Positions 44,811-52,249 of a stretch of 64,000 bases of DNA are shown here, piece after piece; position 1 is the first letter of the stretch, and each line of letters starts with the position of its first letter. The notes below the pieces were generated by a model, which saw only the letters and a list, made by a program, of their open reading frames with translations, ran no database searches and was not told where the DNA came from. Origin of the DNA: DATKJS01 sp964551995 (GTDB lineage Bacteria; Acidobacteriota; Aminicenantia; Aminicenantales; Saccharicenantaceae); contig CAZKFD010000028.1 in the NCBI GenBank assembly GCA_964551995.1, positions 24,283 through 88,282 on the forward strand. Direction: 5' to 3'. The translations under genes were made by a program, and so were the position numbers.

Positions 44811-45627
44811 TATCGCGGGCCTTTCCTTCAGCTACGGGAAGACCCGGGTTTTCAAAGACTTCAACCTCAGCATCCCGGACGGCCAGGTTTGCCTGATCAC
44901 CGGGATCAACGGCGTGGGCAAGAGCACGCTTCTGAGGCTCATGGCCGGCGTCCTGAGGCCGGATAAGGGCGCGATTCGATTCGACGCCCGCCTGGGCCCG
45001 GACCCCCGGAGGAAGATCGGCTTCATCTCGGACTCGCTGAGCCTCTACGAGAGCCTGACTGTCTCGGAGGCTATTGCCCTCCACAAATCCGCCTACGGCC
45101 TTCCGGCCATCGACGATGCCCTCATCCGGCACACGAAAATCGGCTCCGGGCAAAAGGTCCGCGAGCTTTCGATCGGCCAGCGGACCATCCTCCACCTCGA
45201 GCTCGTCCTCTCGCTGGCTCCTGAGGTCTTTCTCATCGACGAGATCATCCATTCGATCGACGCCTATCTGAGGCGGATTTTTCTCGAGCAGATCGTCCAA
45301 CTGCTCGCAAAGCGCCGCCTGACGGTGGTCATGGTCAATGTGAACTTCCACGATATCGAGCACCTCGTGGAGCGGGTGATCCTCCTGAAATCGGGGGAGA
45401 TCGCCGTCGACGAGACCATCGACGCCCTCAAGGCCAAGGTCAAGAAGGTCAGTTCCCGCAGTGCGCCGGACTCGTTGTACGTCCTGTCCCGGATCGACTA
45501 CGAAGACCACTCCGACTTCTTCGTCTATCCCTTTCACGAAGGGTTGCGCGGGACTCTGGGCGGCGAAATCCGCGATCTGAACCTGACGGAGATCGTCTCG
45601 GCCTTCATCGGGGGGGAATATGCTTAG
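44803..45627 (+). CDS. ABC transporter ATP-binding protein
   Basis: The 274-residue ATPase has Walker A GINGVGKST (about 38-46), a Q-loop region with KIGFISDSLSLYESLTV, an altered signature LSIGQRT (the usual form is LSGGQ), Walker B VFLIDEIIHSID and a VNVNFHD switch region with His. The second Gly of the signature is Ile, a moderate deviation seen in some YtrB-like ATPases. It overlaps its neighbours by eight bases on each side, so regulator, ATPase and permease are made as a unit. Confidence 0.92.
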   Translation: MIDIAGLSFSYGKTRVFKDFNLSIPDGQVCLITGINGVGKSTLLRLMAGVLRPDKGAIRFDARLGPDPRRKIGFISDSLSLYESLTVSEAIALHKSAYGLPAIDDALIRHTKIGSGQKVRELSIGQRTILHLELVLSLAPEVFLIDEIIHSIDAYLRRIFLEQIVQLLAKRRLTVVMVNVNFHDIEHLVERVILLKSGEIAVDETIDALKAKVKKVSSRSAPDSLYVLSRIDYEDHSDFFVYPFHEGLRGTLGGEIRDLNLTEIVSAFIGGEYA

Positions 45628-46333
45628 AAAGGAAATCCGGGACGCTCTAAAGAGGTTCGTCGAGAGCCTGGTGGCTCTCATCCTCATTCCTTTCGTTTAT
45701 GCCTGGGACAAGCTCATCACCAAAGCGGGCCTCGACTACAAGAGCCTTCTCCAAACAGGATTCGTTGTCACGCTCCTGATATTCTCCGTTTATGCCGGCG
45801 CGACGCTTTTCCAATCCGAGCGGAAGGACCGGGCGTTCGAGTACTTGTTTTCTTTGCCGCTCAGCCGCACGGAAATCATCCTGGCCAAGGTATTGCCGCG
45901 TCTCGGATTTCTCATCCTCTTGGCTGGAGCGGCGACCCTCGTCGTCGGCCGAGAGCTTCTCCAAGAGGCCGGGATCATATTCCTCTTGCTCTTTTTCAGC
46001 TCGATCTTCCTAAGCATCGGAGTTTTCTCCGTGATCCTCAATCTGTTCGGGGTCGGGCTCATTTATTTAATATATTTTCAGGGACAGCTCATCGTCTCGT
46101 CCTTCCTTCTGAAGCTCGGTCTCAGTTCCCACGGCCTTTGGGTTGCGAGCGTGATTTCCGCAGCTGTTCTTCTCATCCCGTTCGGCATCGCCTTTTGGCT
46201 GACGTTCATGAAAATCGACGTCCGGCCGATCAAGCTTCAGTTGCGGACCTATTACGCCATTGTCCTGCCGACTTTGATCATCCTCGTCTCCTTGATCGTG
46301 GCATATTCGAGAACCCATCCGCTCGGAAGCTAG
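45620..46333 (+). CDS. ABC transporter permease (ABC-2 type)
   Basis: The 237-residue protein has about six hydrophobic segments (VESLVALILIPFVYAW, FVVTLLIFSVYAGATLF, LGFLILLAGAATLVVG, IIFLLLFFSSIFLSIGVFSV, GLWVASVISAAVLLIPFG, AIVLPTLIILVSLIVAY) and the ABC-2 pattern SERKDRAFEYLFSLPLSRTE, which contacts the ATPase. It pairs with the ATPase gene, which it overlaps by eight bases. The cargo is unknown. Confidence 0.88.
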   Translation: MLRKEIRDALKRFVESLVALILIPFVYAWDKLITKAGLDYKSLLQTGFVVTLLIFSVYAGATLFQSERKDRAFEYLFSLPLSRTEIILAKVLPRLGFLILLAGAATLVVGRELLQEAGIIFLLLFFSSIFLSIGVFSVILNLFGVGLIYLIYFQGQLIVSSFLLKLGLSSHGLWVASVISAAVLLIPFGIAFWLTFMKIDVRPIKLQLRTYYAIVLPTLIILVSLIVAYSRTHPLGS

Positions 46334-46383
46334 GGCGACGACCCTTCCGGAGTTCCGGCTTTATCGAGCCCGGTCGGGAGAGA

Positions 46384-47109
46384 TCATCCAGGCTGCGGGG
46401 CTTTTTGGGCGACGCAGAACAACCTGTCGCTATCGGTCGTGAACGGTTTCCTATCGAACCAGGACCAAGTCTGACGGACGCAAAAGCCCGCGTCGGCCAG
46501 GAGCGGCCGGAGTTCAACGAGATCGTAGGGGCGCTGTCGGTGGATTTCGGTGGCCCCATCATCAAACTTGAAGGTCGTGACCGACTCCCTTTTGGCCCGG
46601 CTGTAGCTCCAGCTCTGGACGAACGATCGTCCGCCGAGCGACCGCCGGAAGGAACCGTTCTCCCGGCTGACATAATGATGCGTCGTGTTGGAATCGAAGA
46701 CGAAGAGCCCGGAATCCCGGAGCGTCGCCGCGACGCGGCCGAACACGACGCCCAGGTCTTCTTCCGTGAGGACATAATTCAGCGCGTCGAAGGCGCACGT
46801 CGCCAGGTCATAGAGGCCGGGAACCTTGAGCTTCCTCATGTCCTGCACGTCGAACGAGATCCTCTCCGAGCCGGCCGATTTCAACCTGGCGGCGGCGATC
46901 ATCTCCGGCGAAAGATCGATGCCTCGGACCCGGTGGCCCCTCCCGGCCAGGGCAACGGCCAGGGTGCCGGTGCCGCAGGCGATGTCCAGAATCCGGGCTC
47001 GGCGGATGCCCTGTTCGCGGAGCACGCCGTTGACGAGCCCCAGGTATTCCCGGGCGAAATCGCTCCAGCCGAGGTCATAGACCTGACTCAAGCGCTCATA
47101 AGCTCTCAT
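46384..47109 (-). CDS. Class I SAM-dependent methyltransferase
   Basis: The protein of about 241 residues begins MRAYERLSQVYDLGWSDFAR. It has motif I as ILDIACGTGTLAVALA, the acidic loop RVRGIDLSPEMI, DVQDMRKL, and ATCAFDALNYVLTEED, typical of small-molecule methyltransferases. The substrate is unknown. I use the ATG at 47109; a TTG at 47127 has GAGGAC about ten bases upstream and would add six residues. An extended -10 (TGCTAGACT) lies further upstream. It is convergent to the ABC permease gene. Confidence 0.85.
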   Translation of the reverse strand: MRAYERLSQVYDLGWSDFAREYLGLVNGVLREQGIRRARILDIACGTGTLAVALAGRGHRVRGIDLSPEMIAAARLKSAGSERISFDVQDMRKLKVPGLYDLATCAFDALNYVLTEEDLGVVFGRVAATLRDSGLFVFDSNTTHHYVSRENGSFRRSLGGRSFVQSWSYSRAKRESVTTFKFDDGATEIHRQRPYDLVELRPLLADAGFCVRQTWSWFDRKPFTTDSDRLFCVAQKAPQPG

Positions 47110-47277
47110 GGCAGCGGCCGAAGACAAAGCTGGACGTCCTCTGTGAGTCTAGCACACCCCCGCCCCGATGGCGCAAGCTCCACCCCTCTGCGGTCTCAGC
47201 CGCCGTGCGCATCTGCCTGATCAGAGCCTGGCCGTCGGGGACATCATTCCTATGATGAATCCGCTTCCGTTCTCGGC

Positions 47278-48978
47278 TTACGGGCCGATCTCGAGATGCC
47301 ATTTGTCCCCGGTTCTGAGGATCTCCAGAGTATCGTCCCCCGGCCGGGCGGCGGCATTGAAGAAGACCTCCACGCCGAACTTCTCTTTGCAGATATAGGC
47401 GATCGTGTTCTGGAGGTCCCGCCGGCTTTCGGGCGAGAACGATTGAGTTGAATCAACGGCGGGGTTCATGGCGATCTGACCGCGCACGGCCCGCGCGGCG
47501 ATCTTTTTCGCGGCATTGTTCTGTTCCCGATAAGTGACGCCGTATTCGCCGGCGGAGCCGTTATTCGCGTTCACATACAGGAGGACGAAAGGGTACTGAA
47601 GCGCATAGGAGACAAGGGCGGCCCCCAGCAGGACGCGGGCCGAGGTCATCCACGGCCTTGCATATCGCGCAACCGTCAGGATCCCCTCCGAAAGGGCCAG
47701 AATCAGAAACGGGAGGATAATCGCGTAATGATGGGGCCGGCCGTGGTCGAGAACGCAGCAATAAATGAGGGGAAGGAATATGATCGACGACGCGCACAGC
47801 AGGTCTTTCGGCCCGGCCCGCTCCGCAGGATTCCCCGGGGACGGCCGGAAGAGCGCTGCGGCTCTTCGGGCATATCCGAAGACTCCCAGGAGAAAAGGAA
47901 CGATGAGCAGGTAGCACCATATCAGGACGGCGCCCGGAAAGGGCGGCGCGGGCCACCTCCATTCGCTCACCGCTCCGGAAAGCATGTGCCTCCAAAACTG
48001 GCTTCCGGTGGCCGTAAATAAGAGCCACTCAAAGACCGCCCGCGCCGGGAAGCCGTGGCGGGTCTCGGACACCCAGCGCGTGACGCCCGTCTCCTGGAAA
48101 TGACGGAAAAAGAAGGCGATATAAGGCGTCAGGAGGATGAAAAAAACCGCGAAGCCCGCGGCGGCCCAGGGCAGGGACCTGGCCGCCTTCTGTATGTCCG
48201 GACCCCCTGCCGGATGCCCGGCACGCATGGGACGCCGGCGGCTTCCGGATTCGGGGCCCTCTCCTTCGGCCTCGATATCGGCCGCCAAATCCGCGGAACC
48301 CGGGGGCGCCGCCGCAGTCGGGAGGCCGCTCTTTCGGCGTTTCCTCCGCCAGCCCGGAAGTTTGAAGGACAGGAAAGCAAAAAAGACCAGCAAGGGAATA
48401 TAGAATATGCCGCTATGGTGCAGCTGGACGACGATGGCTGAGAGCAGCCCTATGGGCAGAAAGAGGCGGGGGTTCCGCTGAGCCCCGAGGATCATCAGAA
48501 CCAGGGGTATGACGAAAATTAGGTACAGATCCGGCTGCCATATTTTCCGGCTGAAGATGATCGCGTAGGGGGATAGTGAAAAAAGGGAGACGCACAGAAA
48601 AAAATGCTTTTTATCCCGCGAGAATTCGGCAAAAAACAGGACGGAGAGGAGCAGGACGATGATATTCGCGGCGAGGATGAAAGTCGTCAGCACGTAAGGA
48701 TCCCGGCTGACGGTGGTCAGCCCGCCCATGATATAGGAAAACGCCGGGCCCAAGGGGATGCGGACGCTGGACGAGGCGCCGCGCTCGATCCACCAGTGCT
48801 GAGCGGGGGCGGCGAGCCCGTTCATGACGGCCTCCAGTTCGTCGCCCTTGAACTCGAATGTATCAAGGAGAAAAGCGCGCAGGAAGACCCCCAGGGCCAG
48901 GATGCCCAGCAGGCTCACCCTCGCCCGCGTGGAGGTTTGGGCCCACAGGCTCTTGAGCGCGGCGGCAGAAGAGATCAT
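47278..48978 (-). CDS. Polytopic GT-C (family 39-like) glycosyltransferase
   Basis: The 566-residue protein has about 11 membrane helices. The first loop carries DTFEFKGDELEAVM with the acidic pair typical of GT-C/GT39 enzymes, which use lipid-linked sugars. A basic linker (GWRRKRRKSGLP through RRRPMRAGHP, about 210-260) divides the helices and is unlike the average member. The C-terminal soluble part (LQNTIAYICKEKFGVEVFF) is periplasmic. Acceptor and donor are unknown; assignment rests on topology and the first loop only. Confidence 0.72.
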   Translation of the reverse strand: MISSAAALKSLWAQTSTRARVSLLGILALGVFLRAFLLDTFEFKGDELEAVMNGLAAPAQHWWIERGASSSVRIPLGPAFSYIMGGLTTVSRDPYVLTTFILAANIIVLLLSVLFFAEFSRDKKHFFLCVSLFSLSPYAIIFSRKIWQPDLYLIFVIPLVLMILGAQRNPRLFLPIGLLSAIVVQLHHSGIFYIPLLVFFAFLSFKLPGWRRKRRKSGLPTAAAPPGSADLAADIEAEGEGPESGSRRRPMRAGHPAGGPDIQKAARSLPWAAAGFAVFFILLTPYIAFFFRHFQETGVTRWVSETRHGFPARAVFEWLLFTATGSQFWRHMLSGAVSEWRWPAPPFPGAVLIWCYLLIVPFLLGVFGYARRAAALFRPSPGNPAERAGPKDLLCASSIIFLPLIYCCVLDHGRPHHYAIILPFLILALSEGILTVARYARPWMTSARVLLGAALVSYALQYPFVLLYVNANNGSAGEYGVTYREQNNAAKKIAARAVRGQIAMNPAVDSTQSFSPESRRDLQNTIAYICKEKFGVEVFFNAAARPGDDTLEILRTGDKWHLEIGP

Positions 48979-49083
48979 TTCTTTGTCGGGCCGGAGGCTT
49001 TCAAACCCGAAAGGAGCAAGACCGGCCGCCGGGACTGTTCCCCTTTCGGTCCCGCGCGCTGGACGGCGAGGCGGCGGTCCGGG

Positions 49084-49248
49084 CTATTTCCCGCCAACCT
49101 TCGAGGCCTCCGCGGCGATGCATTGCCAGCGGCCTCCCTTCTTTATCCAGGTATCCGTCGACCGGTATTCGCCGCTGACGTCCCGGGCTTTGACCGTCTC
49201 TGTATACGAGCTGAGGCCGGTGACAACCGCGAGCGCAACGCGTCTCAT
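49084..49248 (-). pseudogene. Remnant of a DUF4440/SnoaL-like protein
   Basis: The 54-residue frame (AVVTGLSSYTETVKARDVSG, EYRSTDTWIKKGGRWQCIAA) is the C-terminal third of the DUF4440 NTF2-like fold; the N-terminal two thirds are absent. It has an AAAGGAGG site before an ATG, so it may be translated, but the cone fold could not form. The preceding bases show no in-frame DUF4440 sequence. Confidence 0.6.
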
Positions 49249-49597
49249 GACGAGCCTCCTTTTGCGTGACGGCGGGGGAATGAGGCCTTTGGGAACAGCC
49301 CTGGTTTCGGAGCCCGATTTTCTCCTCACTTGCCGCCCTAAATATCGCCCTGGGGCCGCCGAATGTCAAGAACGCGACTCTGTTTGACTATGTTGCACCC
49401 CTGACGTCGAATTTCTGCACCGCGGGGCCCGGGAAGCTGTGAATCCGCGTCGAGTCCAGAAACCTCAACCATGCTCCAGCCGGAGAGCCAGGCCGAGCGG
49501 CTGGAAATAACGGCCGCCGGACGGCCGGCCGCCGGCGCGCAGTATGACTTGACGGCGGGGGGAAACCGGGTCTATTTTAGGGGCAGATTTGTCTCGA

Positions 49598-51616
49598 ATG
49601 AAAGCGCGCCGTTGCCTTCCCTGCGCCGCGGCGGGGGCTGTCATCCTCGCCGCCGTGTCTCTCCTTGCGTCCCTCCATGCGGAGCCGGGCTCCGCCCCGC
49701 CCGGGATGGCTCCGGGTTCGAACGTCATCGTCATCACTCTGGACACGACGCGGGCCGACAGCCTAGCCTGCTATGGATGCAAAGACATCGAGACTCCAAC
49801 GATCGACACCTTCGCCGCCCGCGGCGTTCGGTTCGAGAGGTGCTACGCCCAGGCGCCCTTGACGCTCCCCTCCCACACGACGCTGTTCACCGGAACGCTG
49901 CCGCCGTTCCACGGCGTCCGGGACAACGGCGGGTTTTCCGTACCACAGAAGCTTGTCACCATGGCCGAGCTCTCCAAGTCGCAGGGCTACGAGACCGGGG
50001 CCTTTATCGGGGCTTGGATCCTCGATGTCCACTGCGGCCTGAACCAGGGTTTTGACACGTATTCTGGAGATCTCGAGCTGAGCAAATTCCATACGAGGTG
50101 GATGGGCGAGGTGCAGCGTCTGGCCAACGAGGTCATGGACCAGACCCTTCCCTGGCTCGAGGCGCGGAAAGGCAAGAGGTTTTTCGCCTGGATCCACCTC
50201 TACGATCCCCACTTCCCTTACGAGCCACCGTCGCCCTACGACAAGCTGTACGCGGCCCACCCCTACCTCGGGGAGATCGCCTTCGCCGACTCCCAGCTCC
50301 ATCGCCTCTGGCAGTTCCTCGAAACGAACGGTCTGCTCGCGAAAACCTTCATCATCTTCGCCGGCGACCACGGCGAGCGCCTGGGCGAGCACGGCGAGCG
50401 GTTGCACGGGTTCTTCATCTATCAGGCGACCGTCCACGTTCCGCTGATCATCGTCACGCCCTTCAAGAAATTCCAGGGGGTCGTCTCACCCGAGGTCGTC
50501 GGCCTCGTGGACGTTCTGCCGACGGTCTGCGAGATGGCCGGGCTGCCGGTCCCCGGCGAGGTCCAGGGGAAGAGCCTCGTCCCGGCCTTTTCCGGCCGGC
50601 CGGTCCGGAAATCCGGCGTAGCCTATAGCGAAACGTATTATCCGCAGCTCCACTTCGGCTGGTCGGATCTCAGGTGCATCGTGAACGAGCGGTACAAGCT
50701 GATCCTGGCGCCGGTGCCGGAGCTCTACGACGTCGTCGCAGACCCCCGGGAGGAAACGAACCTCGTCTACGTCCAGAAGAATGTCTACGAGAAGATGGAT
50801 GCCGAGGCCGAAGCGCTCATCAAGAAGGCCGGCCAGAACGCTTACGAGATGAATACGCCGACGGTCGACGAGGCGACTCGGGAGAGGCTCTCCGCCCTCG
50901 GCTACGTCGGCTCGTTCACGGATCCTGGCAAGATCCGAGGCAAGAAGCTGGCTGACCCCAAGGACAAGATCGCTGTCTACGAAGAGCTCTCGCAGGCTCG
51001 AGAATTTATCTCGGAGGGACGTGCGGATGATGCCATCCGGACCGTCCAGGGCCTCGTCGCGAGCGATCCGAATGCCACGGCCGCCGCCTACGAGATCCTC
51101 GGTGAGAGTTATATTGCAAAGCAAGACTGGCAGCGGGCCGAAGAGAGCATCCGGAAAGCGCTCGCGCTGGCTCCCCGGATCATGGACGTCCATTACAGGA
51201 TGGGATTTGTCGCCGAAAAACAGGGCCGCCTCAGCGAGGCGGAGGGCGAGTACCTGGAGGACCTTGCGGTCGCTCCCGATCACTTCGAAGCCCTCTTCGG
51301 CCTGGCCCGCATCTACCATGCGACCGCCGACGCCGCGAAGGAATTGGCGACTCTGCAGAAATGCCTCCAGGCCGACCCGAGCTTCCCCGCAACCTACTTG
51401 ATTCTCGCTCAGATTTATCTCTCTCGCGGCGAACGCTATGCCGAAGCCGTCGATCTCGTACGGAAGGGCATCGACCTCAAGCCCGAACGGCCCATGCTGC
51501 CCGTCGCGTATTCCCTGCTCGCCCAGCTCTACCATCGCCTGGGCGATGACGCCAAGGCCCGGGAGTGCGCGCAGCGAGCCCAAGCCCTGGCGGCCGAGAT
51601 CAAGACGATAAAATAG
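49598..51616 (+). CDS. Sulfatase-fold hydrolase with C-terminal TPR domain
   Basis: The 672-residue exported protein has a signal peptide (AGAVILAAVSLLASLHA), an alkaline-phosphatase-superfamily domain (VIVITLDTTRADSLACYG metal site; IIFAGDHGERLGEHGERLHG; VGLVDVLPTVCEMAGLPVPG) and TPR repeats from about residue 465 (AYEILGESYIAKQDWQRAEE, KALALAPRIMDVHYRMGFVA). The sulfatase signature CxPSR is replaced by TLPSH (Thr89), so no formylglycine can form. Thr could act as the nucleophile, as in phosphoethanolamine transferases. Such fusions are common in related bacteria. The ATG at 49598 is preferred to a TTG three codons upstream. Confidence 0.88.
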   Translation: MKARRCLPCAAAGAVILAAVSLLASLHAEPGSAPPGMAPGSNVIVITLDTTRADSLACYGCKDIETPTIDTFAARGVRFERCYAQAPLTLPSHTTLFTGTLPPFHGVRDNGGFSVPQKLVTMAELSKSQGYETGAFIGAWILDVHCGLNQGFDTYSGDLELSKFHTRWMGEVQRLANEVMDQTLPWLEARKGKRFFAWIHLYDPHFPYEPPSPYDKLYAAHPYLGEIAFADSQLHRLWQFLETNGLLAKTFIIFAGDHGERLGEHGERLHGFFIYQATVHVPLIIVTPFKKFQGVVSPEVVGLVDVLPTVCEMAGLPVPGEVQGKSLVPAFSGRPVRKSGVAYSETYYPQLHFGWSDLRCIVNERYKLILAPVPELYDVVADPREETNLVYVQKNVYEKMDAEAEALIKKAGQNAYEMNTPTVDEATRERLSALGYVGSFTDPGKIRGKKLADPKDKIAVYEELSQAREFISEGRADDAIRTVQGLVASDPNATAAAYEILGESYIAKQDWQRAEESIRKALALAPRIMDVHYRMGFVAEKQGRLSEAEGEYLEDLAVAPDHFEALFGLARIYHATADAAKELATLQKCLQADPSFPATYLILAQIYLSRGERYAEAVDLVRKGIDLKPERPMLPVAYSLLAQLYHRLGDDAKARECAQRAQALAAEIKTIK

Positions 51617-51814
51617 GCGGAGGGCCGGGCGACAAGCTTCGGCCGGGACACGGTCAAATCGGCCCGATCCGACCCCAAGATTGATAAAGCCCCTGGATTC
51701 GGGCCCCGAAAGGGACGGCGTTTCGGGGGCAAACAAAGCGCGTCCCAAGAGGGATTGCGTTTGAAGAACAAAAGCGCCTCTCAAGACTTGGTTCGTAGTT
51801 CTTAACCCCATTAT

Positions 51815-51937
51815 CCCCCTCTGTAATTAGTGGGGGCCCGTGGCACGAGGACTTTTCGAAGAACCCCGAAATGCTCCAAGAATTGACCTAAATGATATTA
51901 ATCCCCCCTGCTCCCCTTGCACAATCAAGGGGGGATT
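51815..51937. repeat. Pair of CCCCC/GGGGG palindromes (MITE/REP-like)
   Basis: First palindrome: CCCCC (51815-51819) and GGGGG (51832-51836) around CTGTAATTAG. Second: AATCCCCCC (51900-51908) with GGGGGGATT (51929-51937), and inside it CCCCTTG (51913-51919) with CAAGGGG (51926-51932) and a six-base loop. The second has two competing pairings, a layout common in short dispersed intergenic repeats. A related one occurs at 59681. Confidence 0.5.
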
Positions 51938-51970
51938 CGGATAAGGATGACATTTCGGGGAGCTAAGGAA

Positions 51971-52020
51971 TGGCGGGGCCGACGAGACTCGAACTCGCGA
52001 CCTCCGGCGTGACAGGCCAG
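51971..52020 (-). tRNA. 3' half of tRNA-Asp(GUC), fragment (putative att core)
   Basis: On the minus strand the block reads from the anticodon stem-loop (CTGGC-CTGTCAC-GCCGG, anticodon GTC) through AGGTC, the T-arm (GCGAG-TTCGAGT-CTCGT), the acceptor strand CGGCCCC, discriminator G and CCA. A 5' half is missing: no GGGGCCG acceptor strand or D-arm lies in the preceding 60 bases. Identity starting at the anticodon arm is the standard crossover region for tRNA-targeting integrases. Confidence 0.75.
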
Positions 52021-52198
52021 TGTGACCCCCTAGCTCTTCAGCCCGGCGAATCCATTATGCTCAAAATTGTGCTCAACGGATCCCTGAATGGTTTAAATTG
52101 GAGGCTTTGGAGGCCTGACAGTAGCGCTTCGACATGGAGTCCATGAGTTCCCCCCGGTAAGATTTCGGTAAGATTTTAGATGGCGCGATTCGGGGGAA

Positions 52199-52228
52199 TT
52201 GACAAACCCCGTTAGCAATTGATAAACT
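52199..52228 (+). promoter_or_regulatory. Promoter of the signalling-kinase gene
   Basis: A perfect TTGACA (52199-52204), an 18-base spacer and TAAACT (52223-52228). The leader to the ATG at 52250 is about 16 bases and holds GAGGG. Confidence 0.5.
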
Positions 52229-52249
52229 TGCCCTGTTAGCCGAGGGCCG

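Larger units (their letters stand above)
51617..52249. other. Gene-free stretch: palindromic repeats, tRNA-Asp fragment, promoter
   Basis: No protein gene is supported here. From left to right: unremarkable sequence after the sulfatase gene, two CCCCC/GGGGG palindromes (51815-51937), the 3' half of a tRNA-Asp (51971-52020), two direct TGCTCAA copies (52060-52077 region) and the promoter of the kinase gene. A 23-codon frame on the minus strand (ATG near 52144, GGGGGG upstream) has no recognisable product. Confidence 0.6.

Noticed and set aside
51971..52060. A complete tRNA-Asp gene
   Set aside because: The 5' acceptor strand and D-arm cannot be found in the upstream 60 bases, so only the 3' half is called.
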